Below are positions 17,224-24,864 of a DNA stretch of 49,751 nucleotides, one piece after another. The DNA lies in the NCBI GenBank assembly GCA_027487685.1, contig JAIYDC010000083.1, forward strand, positions 1-49,751, written 5' to 3'. Source of the DNA: Pseudomonadota bacterium (lineage in GTDB: Bacteria; Bdellovibrionota; Bacteriovoracia; Bacteriovoracales; Bacteriovoracaceae). Numbering within the stretch: position 1 is the stretch's first letter; each line of letters starts with the position of its first letter. The translations under genes were made by a program, and so were the position numbers. The notes below the pieces were generated by a model that saw only the letters and a program-made list of their open reading frames with translations, did no database searches and had not been told where the DNA came from.

Positions 17224-18612
17224 ATGAAAAAAGTTATCATCATAAAGTCTAGCCAGGAATCTGTATGGGGGAGCTGTAAGGTCATATCGCCGAACCTGTA
17301 CGCCGCCTACGAAGCCCTGGCAGAAGCCGGGGAAGTGGAGCTGAAAACCTATGCTTACTTCAGCGAGGTCTTCGTTGACAACCTCCTGAATGGAAGTGAC
17401 AACATAGCCGAACTGGCAGAACTGATAACCAATTGGAAGCCAGACATCCTTGCCTTCGTTGATCACGTTCCTCATCCCGAATGGGTCCTTAAGCAACTGA
17501 CTCATCTCCTGGCCTTAAAAAAGATCCCTCCGGTCCTGGTTCACGTCTACGGTGACTTTAGCTTCTTTAGCGACGACTGGTGGCGCTTCGGCATCAAATT
17601 CAAGGGTCATCCCGTCAAGCTGGTGGTAGCGTCTGCGGCCCAAAAACGACTCGTGTCCTTCTTTTTAGAAGAAAGTCAGGCGCCGAGTGAAGTTGGGCAG
17701 TACCTCTTCCCAGTTAACGACTCTCAGTATTTCTTCGACCCCAAGGCAAGAGAAGAGTTCCGTGCTGAACAGGAGATTGCGCCAGAAGAGCGAGTGATTC
17801 TTTACGCTGGCAGAATTAGCTTACAAAAAAATGTCGACCTTCTTGTTCGAGAGTTCCGTAGCCTGGCCCAGTCATCAACGGTACCGCTCCGTCTTTGGAT
17901 CGTCGGTGCTTTCGATGACGTCGGGGCCATCTTTATGGGGGCAAAGAACTACGAAGGCTTTATGTATGCAAAGATCCAGAAAATCCTGGCAGGATTCCCA
18001 CCCGACCTGAGATCAAAGGTCACTCTGTGGGGGCAGCAAGACAGTTTAACCCTGCGGCGGCTTAAGTCAGCAGCGGACGTCTTTGTCAGCCTAAGCCTGT
18101 ACCACGATGAGGACTTTGGCATGTCTCCGGCAGAAGCTCTGGCGTGCGGTCTTCCGTCGGTCCTGACCGACTGGGGTGGGTACGGCTCCTTTCCTGGCAA
18201 GGGTTGGGACTGTAGGCTGGTTCCAGTAGAGATTTCAGAATTTGGTCATAAGATTAACCTTCGCAAGCTCAGAGACGATATCACGGAAATTATTTCGTCA
18301 GAGACGACCGACGAGCAACGACTCAGTTTCTCAAAAGCGTTCGCTGCGGAGTTTTCAATCCGATCAAGTTCCACGAAACTCCGGGAGATTCTCTCGCAGC
18401 CGTTCAGCCCACTGCCGGGATTTAAATGGAACCTCAATTATCTTTCTACCATCTTTTGGAAAGAACAACGTCGGAGTAAATACTATTTTGAATTCATAGG
18501 CCGGGAAGTGAACGCAAACTTTCATCCGACGAGTAACTCATTCTACTATGATATCTACCGTAACTACATCACAGGGCCACTCGACTTAGGAAAGAATAAT
18601 GGAAAAGAATAA
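17224..18612 (+). CDS. GT4-like glycosyltransferase (RiPP locus, copy A)
   Basis: 462 aa with a GT-B fold layout: N-terminal Rossmann-like half (VHVYGDFSFF near 108-117), then the donor-binding half with ILYAGRISLQKNV, LWIVGAFDD and the EX7E-like segment EDFGMSPAEALACGLPSVL. Such retaining enzymes move a sugar from a nucleotide-sugar. It is clearly homologous to the glycosyltransferase encoded at 23632-24858, and both are followed by a related partner gene through a 14-nt overlap. The last ~60 residues have no counterpart in ordinary GT4s. No Shine-Dalgarno precedes the ATG; TTGTGG-17 bp-TAATCT (17188-17216) would give a leaderless message. Likely sugar acceptor: the modified peptide encoded nearby (inference). 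Confidence 0.8.
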   Translation: MKKVIIIKSSQESVWGSCKVISPNLYAAYEALAEAGEVELKTYAYFSEVFVDNLLNGSDNIAELAELITNWKPDILAFVDHVPHPEWVLKQLTHLLALKKIPPVLVHVYGDFSFFSDDWWRFGIKFKGHPVKLVVASAAQKRLVSFFLEESQAPSEVGQYLFPVNDSQYFFDPKAREEFRAEQEIAPEERVILYAGRISLQKNVDLLVREFRSLAQSSTVPLRLWIVGAFDDVGAIFMGAKNYEGFMYAKIQKILAGFPPDLRSKVTLWGQQDSLTLRRLKSAADVFVSLSLYHDEDFGMSPAEALACGLPSVLTDWGGYGSFPGKGWDCRLVPVEISEFGHKINLRKLRDDITEIISSETTDEQRLSFSKAFAAEFSIRSSSTKLREILSQPFSPLPGFKWNLNYLSTIFWKEQRRSKYYFEFIGREVNANFHPTSNSFYYDIYRNYITGPLDLGKNNGKE

Positions 18613-19621
18613 GAAAAGAGAATCTGAAATTGTCCAGTGGAGCTATGATCTGGTTCAGAATGCATACCTCGTCAAACCGGACGATGCTGATAACCATCAC
18701 GACATCTACCTCAACTACCTTTTCCCCTTCTGTAATAACTACTACGGCCCGACCAATCCCTTGGTCATCTTTGGTGGCCACTCAGTCAAAGACCTTCCTG
18801 AGAGACCCTACATAACAGTCAGAGACGGAATTGTTCCTCTTTGTATACTTTTTCGAGACATTAAGCCTTCAGCGATAAAGGGCCACCTCTTTATTCACCG
18901 CGATCTGTGGTTCACAGTCCCTGAAGACTGGCGCGAGAAGGTCAAATTTTTTGACGTGGAAGCAACAACAGTCTACGACTCCAAAAATCTCCCGAAGCGC
19001 ATCTTCATTGCAGGAACTTTAAACTCAACGCTCGCCGACCCGGAGGAATTCGAAGGATTGGTGAAGAACCTCTGCGACGGTCTTGGAAAAGAGAATATAA
19101 AGAACATAGATATTATGGCGTTCTTTCCGAATAAGCGCACAGACCTCTGGGGCGCTTGGGAGGAAGAGAATGTGTTAAATTATTCCAGGGCGATTTTCGA
19201 ACACCTCAAGGTTGAGATCAAAACCCCTGAATGGCCTGTGATCCACAGCGAGAATAACTTCAAAGACTGTCTGTACTACGAAGTCAATGCGGGTACTCTT
19301 GTGAAAGATAGCTACCTCAGCCATTTCACACTTTCACGTGGAGCAGGTCTTCTGAGACGAACACCGGATCCGATAGACGCTCATTTTCGCCTCACTTCGA
19401 CTGTCGGATTGTCGCTCTATCACCGAATGAATCTCTATGAAATCGATTACGAGAAGGTGACGCTCTACTGCGACCCTCTGATGGGCGACAACTTCAGATA
19501 CTACAAAAAACTTATCGAAGCTGCGAATCATAAGAAGAAATTTAACTTCAAATGGGAGAAGTGGCTCGCAACTTACCTGAAGCGCTTCTTTAAAGAAAGT
19601 CGTCACGGCGCTCTCGAATAA
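18599..19621 (+). CDS. glycosyltransferase-partner protein of unknown family (copy A)
   Basis: 340 aa, cytoplasmic, no TM segment. No known family recognised. It shares two spaced motifs with the protein encoded at 22893-23645: FFPNK (175-179; FSPNK in the other) and DSYLSHFTLSRGA (237-249; DPWIEHFLLSRGA), in the same order with similar spacing. Each copy follows a GT4-like gene with a 14-nt overlap, so the two proteins probably work as a pair. The start is ATG 18599 with AGGA 8 nt before it. It may be a second transferase, a chaperone for the glycosyltransferase, or an acceptor-binding subunit. Confidence 0.65.
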   Translation: MEKNKKRESEIVQWSYDLVQNAYLVKPDDADNHHDIYLNYLFPFCNNYYGPTNPLVIFGGHSVKDLPERPYITVRDGIVPLCILFRDIKPSAIKGHLFIHRDLWFTVPEDWREKVKFFDVEATTVYDSKNLPKRIFIAGTLNSTLADPEEFEGLVKNLCDGLGKENIKNIDIMAFFPNKRTDLWGAWEEENVLNYSRAIFEHLKVEIKTPEWPVIHSENNFKDCLYYEVNAGTLVKDSYLSHFTLSRGAGLLRRTPDPIDAHFRLTSTVGLSLYHRMNLYEIDYEKVTLYCDPLMGDNFRYYKKLIEAANHKKKFNFKWEKWLATYLKRFFKESRHGALE

Positions 19622-19625
19622 ATTA

Positions 19626-20846
19626 ATGGCGTTTCACCGCTTCTGGGGTTTGACTTCCTTCCTCCTGGTCTCTACAGTGAGTACGGTTGTTTATCTCCGG
19701 AAGCCCGATTCCAAAGCCTACTCTCCGGCCTACGACCCAGAGATTCAGGAAACTCCCATCCGCCGGATTCGCTCAAAAGCTTTCGAAGAATTCGAAGCCT
19801 ACGCTTTCGATCCGAAAGCGCGGTATAAAACAACCGCGCTCTTGGTCGCTTCCGGCGACCAAATACTCTACGAATCTTACGCCGGTGGCCTGCGCGCTAA
19901 CAGACCACAACGGCTCTACTCACTCTCAAAAATTGCGACCAGTATGCTGGCGGGTCACCTCATCCAGAGGGGATTTCTTTCACTTGAAGATCGGGTCGCA
20001 GATTATGTCCCCAGTCCCTCACGGCCATGGCGCAGAAAGCTTCTGGTGCGCGACCTGCTCAACATGAGTTCGGGCCTAGAGTACTTCCGTGTGGACGAGG
20101 CGCAAGTGCCGGGCCTTGGTGTCTTCGCGCGCAACCATCTCAAAAGCTTCGTCTCTGACTACGAACTGACCTCTCAGTTAGCGGTTCCGGTCGCACCTCC
20201 TGGAACACTCTTTAATTATTCGCTCATCGATAATAACCTGCTGGCCTTGGTCCTTAATCAGGCCCTCCATCGGGCCGGAGGTTACCCCTACCTTCAGACT
20301 CTTTTCGCGAAACTGGGTCTAAGACGGACTAAGCTCGACCTTGCCCGAGACAAACCGGGTGTTACTACGCTCTTCACTCCCCGGCTTAAGCACCTCTTCT
20401 CATTAGCAAATCCCGAAGATACCTACCGCATCAAGGATCACGTCCGCTTCTGGAGCACACCACGGGATGTCCTTGCCCTCACGTCCCTATTCATTAATCA
20501 TGGGAAGGCAAAAGGCGAGGTTTACCTGCCCACAAGCTGGCCCGCCTTCTCCTGGACAATCGCTCCCGCCCAGCGCGACCTTCGCAGCGACCCAGGAAAC
20601 TATAATGGACACTCTTATGGAGCTTTTTGGTGGCTGAATAAACCCCTGATGATCAGGCCAGATAGACCATATCCCTCGCTTCCCGAATCGCTGGCCATGA
20701 TCAAGGGTTTGGGAGGTCAAACTTTAGCGGTTGTCCCCGAAGAACGCCTTATTCTCATTCGATTTGGGGACGATCCCCCAGACGGGCTGATCGACCGAGC
20801 AAAGCTTATGACTCTCCTACGGAAGGCAATCCGGGAGATTCCTTAG
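19626..20846 (+). CDS. membrane-anchored beta-lactamase-family serine hydrolase
   Basis: 406 aa with an N-terminal signal anchor (about residues 8-24). The class C/PBP-like motifs are present: SxxK as SLSK (S99, K102), the Tyr motif in FNYSLID (Y198) and a C-terminal GLGGQ in place of KTG. This group includes esterases, D-amino peptidases and carboxypeptidases; true beta-lactamase activity should not be assumed. It lies 4 bp after the partner gene and before the radical SAM gene, so it may act outside the membrane on the peptide product or serve in self-protection (inference). Confidence 0.75.
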   Translation: MAFHRFWGLTSFLLVSTVSTVVYLRKPDSKAYSPAYDPEIQETPIRRIRSKAFEEFEAYAFDPKARYKTTALLVASGDQILYESYAGGLRANRPQRLYSLSKIATSMLAGHLIQRGFLSLEDRVADYVPSPSRPWRRKLLVRDLLNMSSGLEYFRVDEAQVPGLGVFARNHLKSFVSDYELTSQLAVPVAPPGTLFNYSLIDNNLLALVLNQALHRAGGYPYLQTLFAKLGLRRTKLDLARDKPGVTTLFTPRLKHLFSLANPEDTYRIKDHVRFWSTPRDVLALTSLFINHGKAKGEVYLPTSWPAFSWTIAPAQRDLRSDPGNYNGHSYGAFWWLNKPLMIRPDRPYPSLPESLAMIKGLGGQTLAVVPEERLILIRFGDDPPDGLIDRAKLMTLLRKAIREIP

Positions 20847-20890
20847 ACGTTAATTTTCTCTCGCTGTAGCCTTTCCTACTTGAACCCCTC

Positions 20891-20896
20891 TATAAT
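20891..20896 (+). promoter_or_regulatory. -10 box before the radical SAM gene
   Basis: A perfect TATAAT lies 36 bp upstream of the start codon; no good -35 box is seen at 16-18 bp, so activation by a factor is possible. It would let the radical SAM and PqqD-like genes be expressed apart from the upstream glycosyltransferase set. GGAG (20923-20926) sits 5 nt before the ATG. Confidence 0.45.
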
Positions 20897-20931
20897 GGGT
20901 AAACAACCGATGTCTAATTACCGGAGCAGAA

Positions 20932-22275
20932 ATGCCGCAGTTTAAGCTATATCTTGAAGGCAAGTCCGATACTCGCTTAGCGATCTACGATCCACTTACT
21001 TCGTCACTGACATGGGAAGATTCGAACGAGGCAGTCATCATCGATCAGAGCATGGTACCGACCAACGATCGGCCGGTGGCGGCGATTTCACCGACGGCAC
21101 CAGGAATCAAAACTCGTGCCCTCCGAAAAATCAAAATTCAGATGGGCTTTGCCTGCAACTATTCCTGCAACTACTGCAGCCAAAACAACCAGCGACCCGA
21201 ATCTCAAGAAAGCATTAGAGTCTCGTCGGATAAAGTCGAAGTCTTCTTCTCCGAAATGCCCACGTGGTTCGACGGTGGAGATACCGGAGACGGGGCAGGG
21301 GTCAACCTGGAATTCTGGGGAGGAGAAACTCTCCTTTATTGGAAGGCCGTGCTTCAGCTCGCGACCCTACTGCGCGGGCGATATCCGCAAATGGAACTAG
21401 CGCTCTTCACGAATGGATCAATGGTGACCAAGGAGATGGCAGACGCTGCCAGCATCCTCCGTATTCATTTTATCGTGTCTCATGACGGCCCAACTTTTTC
21501 TGAGGACCGTGCGAAGGATCCATTCGACATCCCTCAACAGGCGCAAGGGCTCCACTACCTTTTCCGCCGGCTCTCCCCGCTAAACCTAATCTCTTTTAAC
21601 GCCACCGTTTCTCCGAAGAATTATTCGGTTCGCAAGATCCGTCATTACATCGCCGATAAGCTCGGCGTACCGGAAAAGGAAGTCATACTCACTTATGACC
21701 TGGCCACTCCCTATGACGACCAGGGCCTCACCTACGTAGCCGAAGCGAGCAACCGCCGCAAACTTACTCAGGGACTCTTTGAGGACATGCTGGGCCTTTA
21801 CCCCTTCGATATTAACGTTGGTATGACGGGGCTTCACCTGCAGGATTTCTTCCGTTCGGTTACTACCGGCAGGTCCGGGGATGTCGTTGGGCAAAAGTGC
21901 TCGATGGATCTTCCAAGCTCCCTAGCGGTCGATCTCGATGGAAACGCTCTTACATGCCAGAATGTGACCGAGAAGGGTGGGCATAAAATCGGCGAGGTCA
22001 AAGACCTCGGGGCCGTGCGTTTAAACACCGCCTATCACTGGAGCAACCGTAAGGAGTGCGGTTCATGCCCCGTCGTCCAGATCTGTAAAGGATCATGCAT
22101 GTTCCTCACTGACAAGCTTTGGGAAGGCGCTTGCAACCAGCACTTCATCTGGGGAACGGCACACCTCGCCCTCGCTCTCTACTTACAAACTAATCGTCGC
22201 CTTGTTAAGATCGAAGGCGATGCCATCCGCTCGACAGACGTCCGACAACTCGCCGTCCTCGAAGCAAAAAGTTAG
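20932..22275 (+). CDS. radical SAM/SPASM peptide-modifying enzyme
   Basis: 447 aa. The radical SAM cluster motif CNYSCNYC gives C75, C79 and C82 (Cx3Cx2C); the GGE-like motif is WGGETLL. The C-terminal SPASM domain is complete: C323, C342, then C376-x2-C379-x5-C385-x3-C389 and C401, binding auxiliary 4Fe-4S clusters. Enzymes of this kind make thioether, C-C or C-O bonds in ribosomal peptides. The PqqD-like gene starts 3 nt after the stop, and a Cys-rich precursor gene lies just beyond. About 70 residues precede the first Cys, longer than usual, possibly another binding domain. Confidence 0.92.
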   Translation: MPQFKLYLEGKSDTRLAIYDPLTSSLTWEDSNEAVIIDQSMVPTNDRPVAAISPTAPGIKTRALRKIKIQMGFACNYSCNYCSQNNQRPESQESIRVSSDKVEVFFSEMPTWFDGGDTGDGAGVNLEFWGGETLLYWKAVLQLATLLRGRYPQMELALFTNGSMVTKEMADAASILRIHFIVSHDGPTFSEDRAKDPFDIPQQAQGLHYLFRRLSPLNLISFNATVSPKNYSVRKIRHYIADKLGVPEKEVILTYDLATPYDDQGLTYVAEASNRRKLTQGLFEDMLGLYPFDINVGMTGLHLQDFFRSVTTGRSGDVVGQKCSMDLPSSLAVDLDGNALTCQNVTEKGGHKIGEVKDLGAVRLNTAYHWSNRKECGSCPVVQICKGSCMFLTDKLWEGACNQHFIWGTAHLALALYLQTNRRLVKIEGDAIRSTDVRQLAVLEAKS

Positions 22276-22278
22276 GTC

Positions 22279-22578
22279 ATGAACTACTTTGAATCCTATA
22301 TTCTTCTCAAAGCCGAAATCCTTAAGTCAGGAAAGGGATCCAATCCGACCTTTCACATCTTCAATCAGGAGACAAACCGTGGCTTTGCTGTCGATGGCCT
22401 CGCAAGCGTTCTAGTCCAAAAGTTTGATGGGCAAAGGCGGCTTTCCGAACTCGTGGAGGAAATGGAAAGAGAGGAACGACTGACTCCAGGAGAATGGGCA
22501 GAGGAGATCGTAAAACTCATCGACGAACTACAGGTTCACAGCCTAGTGGAAGTCTCCGAAACACCAATAGAAGCCTAG
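22279..22578 (+). CDS. PqqD-like RiPP recognition protein
   Basis: 99 aa. The pattern of three N-terminal strands and a helical C-terminus, with GFAVDGLASVLVQKFDGQRR and LSELVEEMEREE, matches stand-alone PqqD-type recognition elements. These bind the leader of a precursor and present it to the modifying enzyme. It sits 3 nt after the radical SAM gene and 129 bp before the precursor gene, exactly where such a protein is expected. Confidence 0.85.
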   Translation: MNYFESYILLKAEILKSGKGSNPTFHIFNQETNRGFAVDGLASVLVQKFDGQRRLSELVEEMEREERLTPGEWAEEIVKLIDELQVHSLVEVSETPIEA

Positions 22579-22584
22579 AACCGT

Positions 22585-22612
22585 GGCGCTTGGACAGAAG
22601 TGGCCTTTTTTT
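22585..22612 (+). terminator. hairpin with T-run after the PqqD-like gene
   Basis: GGCGCTT (22585-22591) pairs with AAGTGGCC (22598-22605), with one bulged G and one G-U pair, followed by seven T. It separates the enzyme genes from the precursor gene, which then needs its own promoter. Confidence 0.6.
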
Positions 22613-22666
22613 ACGCCCTAAATAATTGATATTACTAAGTTCTACTAGCTGGCTTCACCATATTAT

Positions 22667-22695
22667 TTAACGTTGTGCTATCATAGTGCTACATT
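22667..22695 (+). promoter_or_regulatory. candidate precursor promoter with 11-bp direct repeats
   Basis: TTAACG (22667-22672), 17 bp, TACATT (22690-22695): both boxes match 4 of 6 consensus bases. Within it GTGCTA occurs at 22675-22680 and again at 22686-22691, one helical turn apart, a spacing common for regulator sites on one face of DNA. The call is tentative. Confidence 0.4.
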
Positions 22696-22707
22696 AGGGT
22701 TACACTT

Positions 22708-22896
22708 ATGAACGACAAATCCAATGATCCTAAAATTCCTGATGAAATACTACCAGCGGTCAAAAACGAACCCAAGAAGAGCCGCGAGTTCGGTTCTCTT
22801 AAGCCATTGACCGCAGCTCAAATTATCGGTCTCTTGATTAATTCTGATAACTCAGCAGGGGCATGTGCCTGTGCGTGCGGCGGACCTTGTTACTAA
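22708..22896 (+). CDS. RiPP precursor peptide with Cys-rich core
   Basis: 62 aa. Residues 1-50 form a charged, Lys/Asp-rich leader ending in LTAAQIIGLLINSDNS. The C-terminus GACACACGGPCY carries C53, C55, C57 and C61, and ends in Tyr. Leader plus short Cys/Gly core, beside a radical SAM/SPASM enzyme and a PqqD-like protein, is the classic precursor layout. It resembles no precursor family known to me. A terminator precedes it, so it is a separate transcript; AGGG lies 8 nt before ATG. The stop overlaps the stop of the convergent gene by 4 nt. Thioether formation, hydroxylation and sugar attachment are all plausible from the neighbours, none shown. Confidence 0.85.
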   Translation: MNDKSNDPKIPDEILPAVKNEPKKSREFGSLKPLTAAQIIGLLINSDNSAGACACACGGPCY

Positions 22897-23645
22897 TCTC
22901 GAAGAAGATTCCGATAACATAAATTCAGAAAACTATCAGGTACACCGAGTGAGTTTGTCACAGATCTCATGGCCCGCCAATCGGGAGACATCTTTCGAAC
23001 GAGATCAATCTGATAGCGATCTCCACCAGAAACAAGCTCTCCGATCTCGATAGCATGGAGATCCGAGAGAGGCACTGTTTGGTTGACTTTTAGCTCCGGT
23101 CTAGAAAAAAGCACTCCACGCCGCGCACCTCGAGAGAGCAAGAAATGTTCAATCCAGGGATCCCCAAAGAACCACTCGAGACCGGGTGCAAAGAACCTCA
23201 CACCTCGGTAGCTAAGTCGTTTGAGGAGGACCTGGGGCCCATCCATTTGGGCATGCACCGGAATATAGGCACGGAGAAGTCCATAAACTCTATGAATGTA
23301 CTCAGCGTGCTTATTTGGACTAAATTCTCCGAATTTCAATAGTAAGCTCCATGGGCCAGGATGCTGGGGAAGCTTTCGAAGATAATCCTCAATTAAATAA
23401 GGGGGCGAAAGCCAGGGGTCTAAATAAAGTATGAGCAGAGACTCAGTGATCTCTTCTTGTGGGGTGAGTTCTACAACTCGGTAATAAAGCTGCCCGGATC
23501 CTGCGTGATCCCAGTAGGCCACACCATCTGGTTCAGGACCCACAGAAGCGATACATTCATGCCGACGCCAGAGTGCCTCAAATAGTCCACCACGCTCAAG
23601 CGCAAGTTCATCGCCTCTGGCATATTTTTCTTTAATCCAATCCAT
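22893..23645 (-). CDS. glycosyltransferase-partner protein of unknown family (copy B)
   Basis: 250 aa from ATG 23645; this start overlaps the glycosyltransferase gene by 14 nt, the same overlap as in copy A. A longer open frame upstream is less likely. Shared motifs with copy A are FSPNK (108-112) and DPWIEHFLLSRGA (162-174). The N-terminal part of copy A is missing or much diverged, as copy B is 90 residues shorter. No TM or signal. It is the last gene of the minus-strand operon and ends on the precursor stop codon. Confidence 0.65.
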   Translation of the reverse strand: MDWIKEKYARGDELALERGGLFEALWRRHECIASVGPEPDGVAYWDHAGSGQLYYRVVELTPQEEITESLLILYLDPWLSPPYLIEDYLRKLPQHPGPWSLLLKFGEFSPNKHAEYIHRVYGLLRAYIPVHAQMDGPQVLLKRLSYRGVRFFAPGLEWFFGDPWIEHFLLSRGARRGVLFSRPELKVNQTVPLSDLHAIEIGELVSGGDRYQIDLVRKMSPDWRAMRSVTNSLGVPDSFLNLCYRNLLRD

Positions 23646-24858
23646 CCGCTTGCCCTTGAAATGATTTGTAGAGTTCCGTGGACGCTTCACCACGCACTTG
23701 CCGGGCCATTTCACCAGCTAGAGAATGAAAGGTGGGACTGAAGCCAGCAAACGAAGGAGGTAGAGCTCGGAGTTGGGCTTCGATCAGGGGCCCGATACGT
23801 GCTGGCGAAAAATAATCACTAGGATTTTTCCCAGCGTCTCGAATTATTGGTGAAGTCACAAAATCATGAATCTGAGCGAGTGCCGCATTCGGATCAGTCA
23901 GCTGCCCGGCCTCAGAAACACTGATGCCGGAGCAACGATCAGGAAAGAGTTGAACGAGATCAAGGTGGCCTCCCCAACATGAGAGCACTGCAGGAATGCC
24001 CGCACAAAGCGCCTCAACTGCCGCCAGGCAAAAATCGTCATCATGGAAGGTAGAAAGACTAATATAAAAATCTGCAGCTTCAAAAAGAGGTTTTAGGCGG
24101 GCCCTTGGAAGATGACCTAACCTAATAATGCTAATGTCGGTTGGACAAGAGAGGTCATCGAATTGAGTCCCAAGAATATGCGCTCCTGTCAGCTGAGGTT
24201 CGAAGTCATCGAAGCCTCCGGCCAGCCAAAGCTCTACGGGGCGTCGGAGCTTCTGCTGAAGTTCTTCGAGAAGGAAAATCACCGTTCTGACGTTTTTTTG
24301 TGCTGATAAACGACCGGCATATAAAAATGTCAGGGCTTCGCTACGGGGGTACGAATCCACTTGTTCCAACCCAAGATCATCAGATTGGTAGGAGAACGGT
24401 ATCGTTACTACCTGACCCGGATGAACCAGAGTCTTTCGGATAACTCTTTCATAAGCATGGGAGGGTACGACAAAAATGAGCCGTTGGTTCCGCAGCAGTC
24501 CCTCGAGTGAAAGCCAATGTTCTGCTTGCCGTAGGTAATCGCCATAAATGTGGAAGTAGAACGAGCAACCTTTACCATTGAGAACCATCAGCAGAAGCCT
24601 GAAGAAATAGCTCCTTAAAATCGCTCCATTTGTGACGATAACAGCAATCGGAGGATGACGCTGACAAGACTCAAATAACTCGGCATAGTCATAGGCAAGA
24701 GGAGCACGCCGAGTATGATCCTGAACCTCAACGAACTGGAACAAAAATAATTTGCCAAGCTTTGTGTAAGCCTCTTGAAGTCCCTGCCCAATGGCAGTCA
24801 CACTATCGAGATCTTTCCAATCGGAGATGAGGACGAGCCTTTTTCTACCCGTGTTCAT
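23632..24858 (-). CDS. GT4-like glycosyltransferase (RiPP locus, copy B)
   Basis: 408 aa, GT-B fold. Motifs align with copy A: FHIYGDYLRQ, FLYAGRLSAQKNV, LWLAGGFDDF, and the donor-site segment DDDFCLAAVEALCAGIPAVL followed by SCWGG. Identity is spread over the whole C-terminal half, so the pair arose by an old duplication or separate recruitment. It starts 6 nt after the radical SAM-peptidase stop and overlaps its partner gene by 14 nt. Two different sugars or two steps of one glycan on the peptide are the likely reason for two copies (inference). Confidence 0.8.
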   Translation of the reverse strand: MNTGRKRLVLISDWKDLDSVTAIGQGLQEAYTKLGKLFLFQFVEVQDHTRRAPLAYDYAELFESCQRHPPIAVIVTNGAILRSYFFRLLLMVLNGKGCSFYFHIYGDYLRQAEHWLSLEGLLRNQRLIFVVPSHAYERVIRKTLVHPGQVVTIPFSYQSDDLGLEQVDSYPRSEALTFLYAGRLSAQKNVRTVIFLLEELQQKLRRPVELWLAGGFDDFEPQLTGAHILGTQFDDLSCPTDISIIRLGHLPRARLKPLFEAADFYISLSTFHDDDFCLAAVEALCAGIPAVLSCWGGHLDLVQLFPDRCSGISVSEAGQLTDPNAALAQIHDFVTSPIIRDAGKNPSDYFSPARIGPLIEAQLRALPPSFAGFSPTFHSLAGEMARQVRGEASTELYKSFQGQADGLD

Positions 24859-24864
24859 AAAAGA

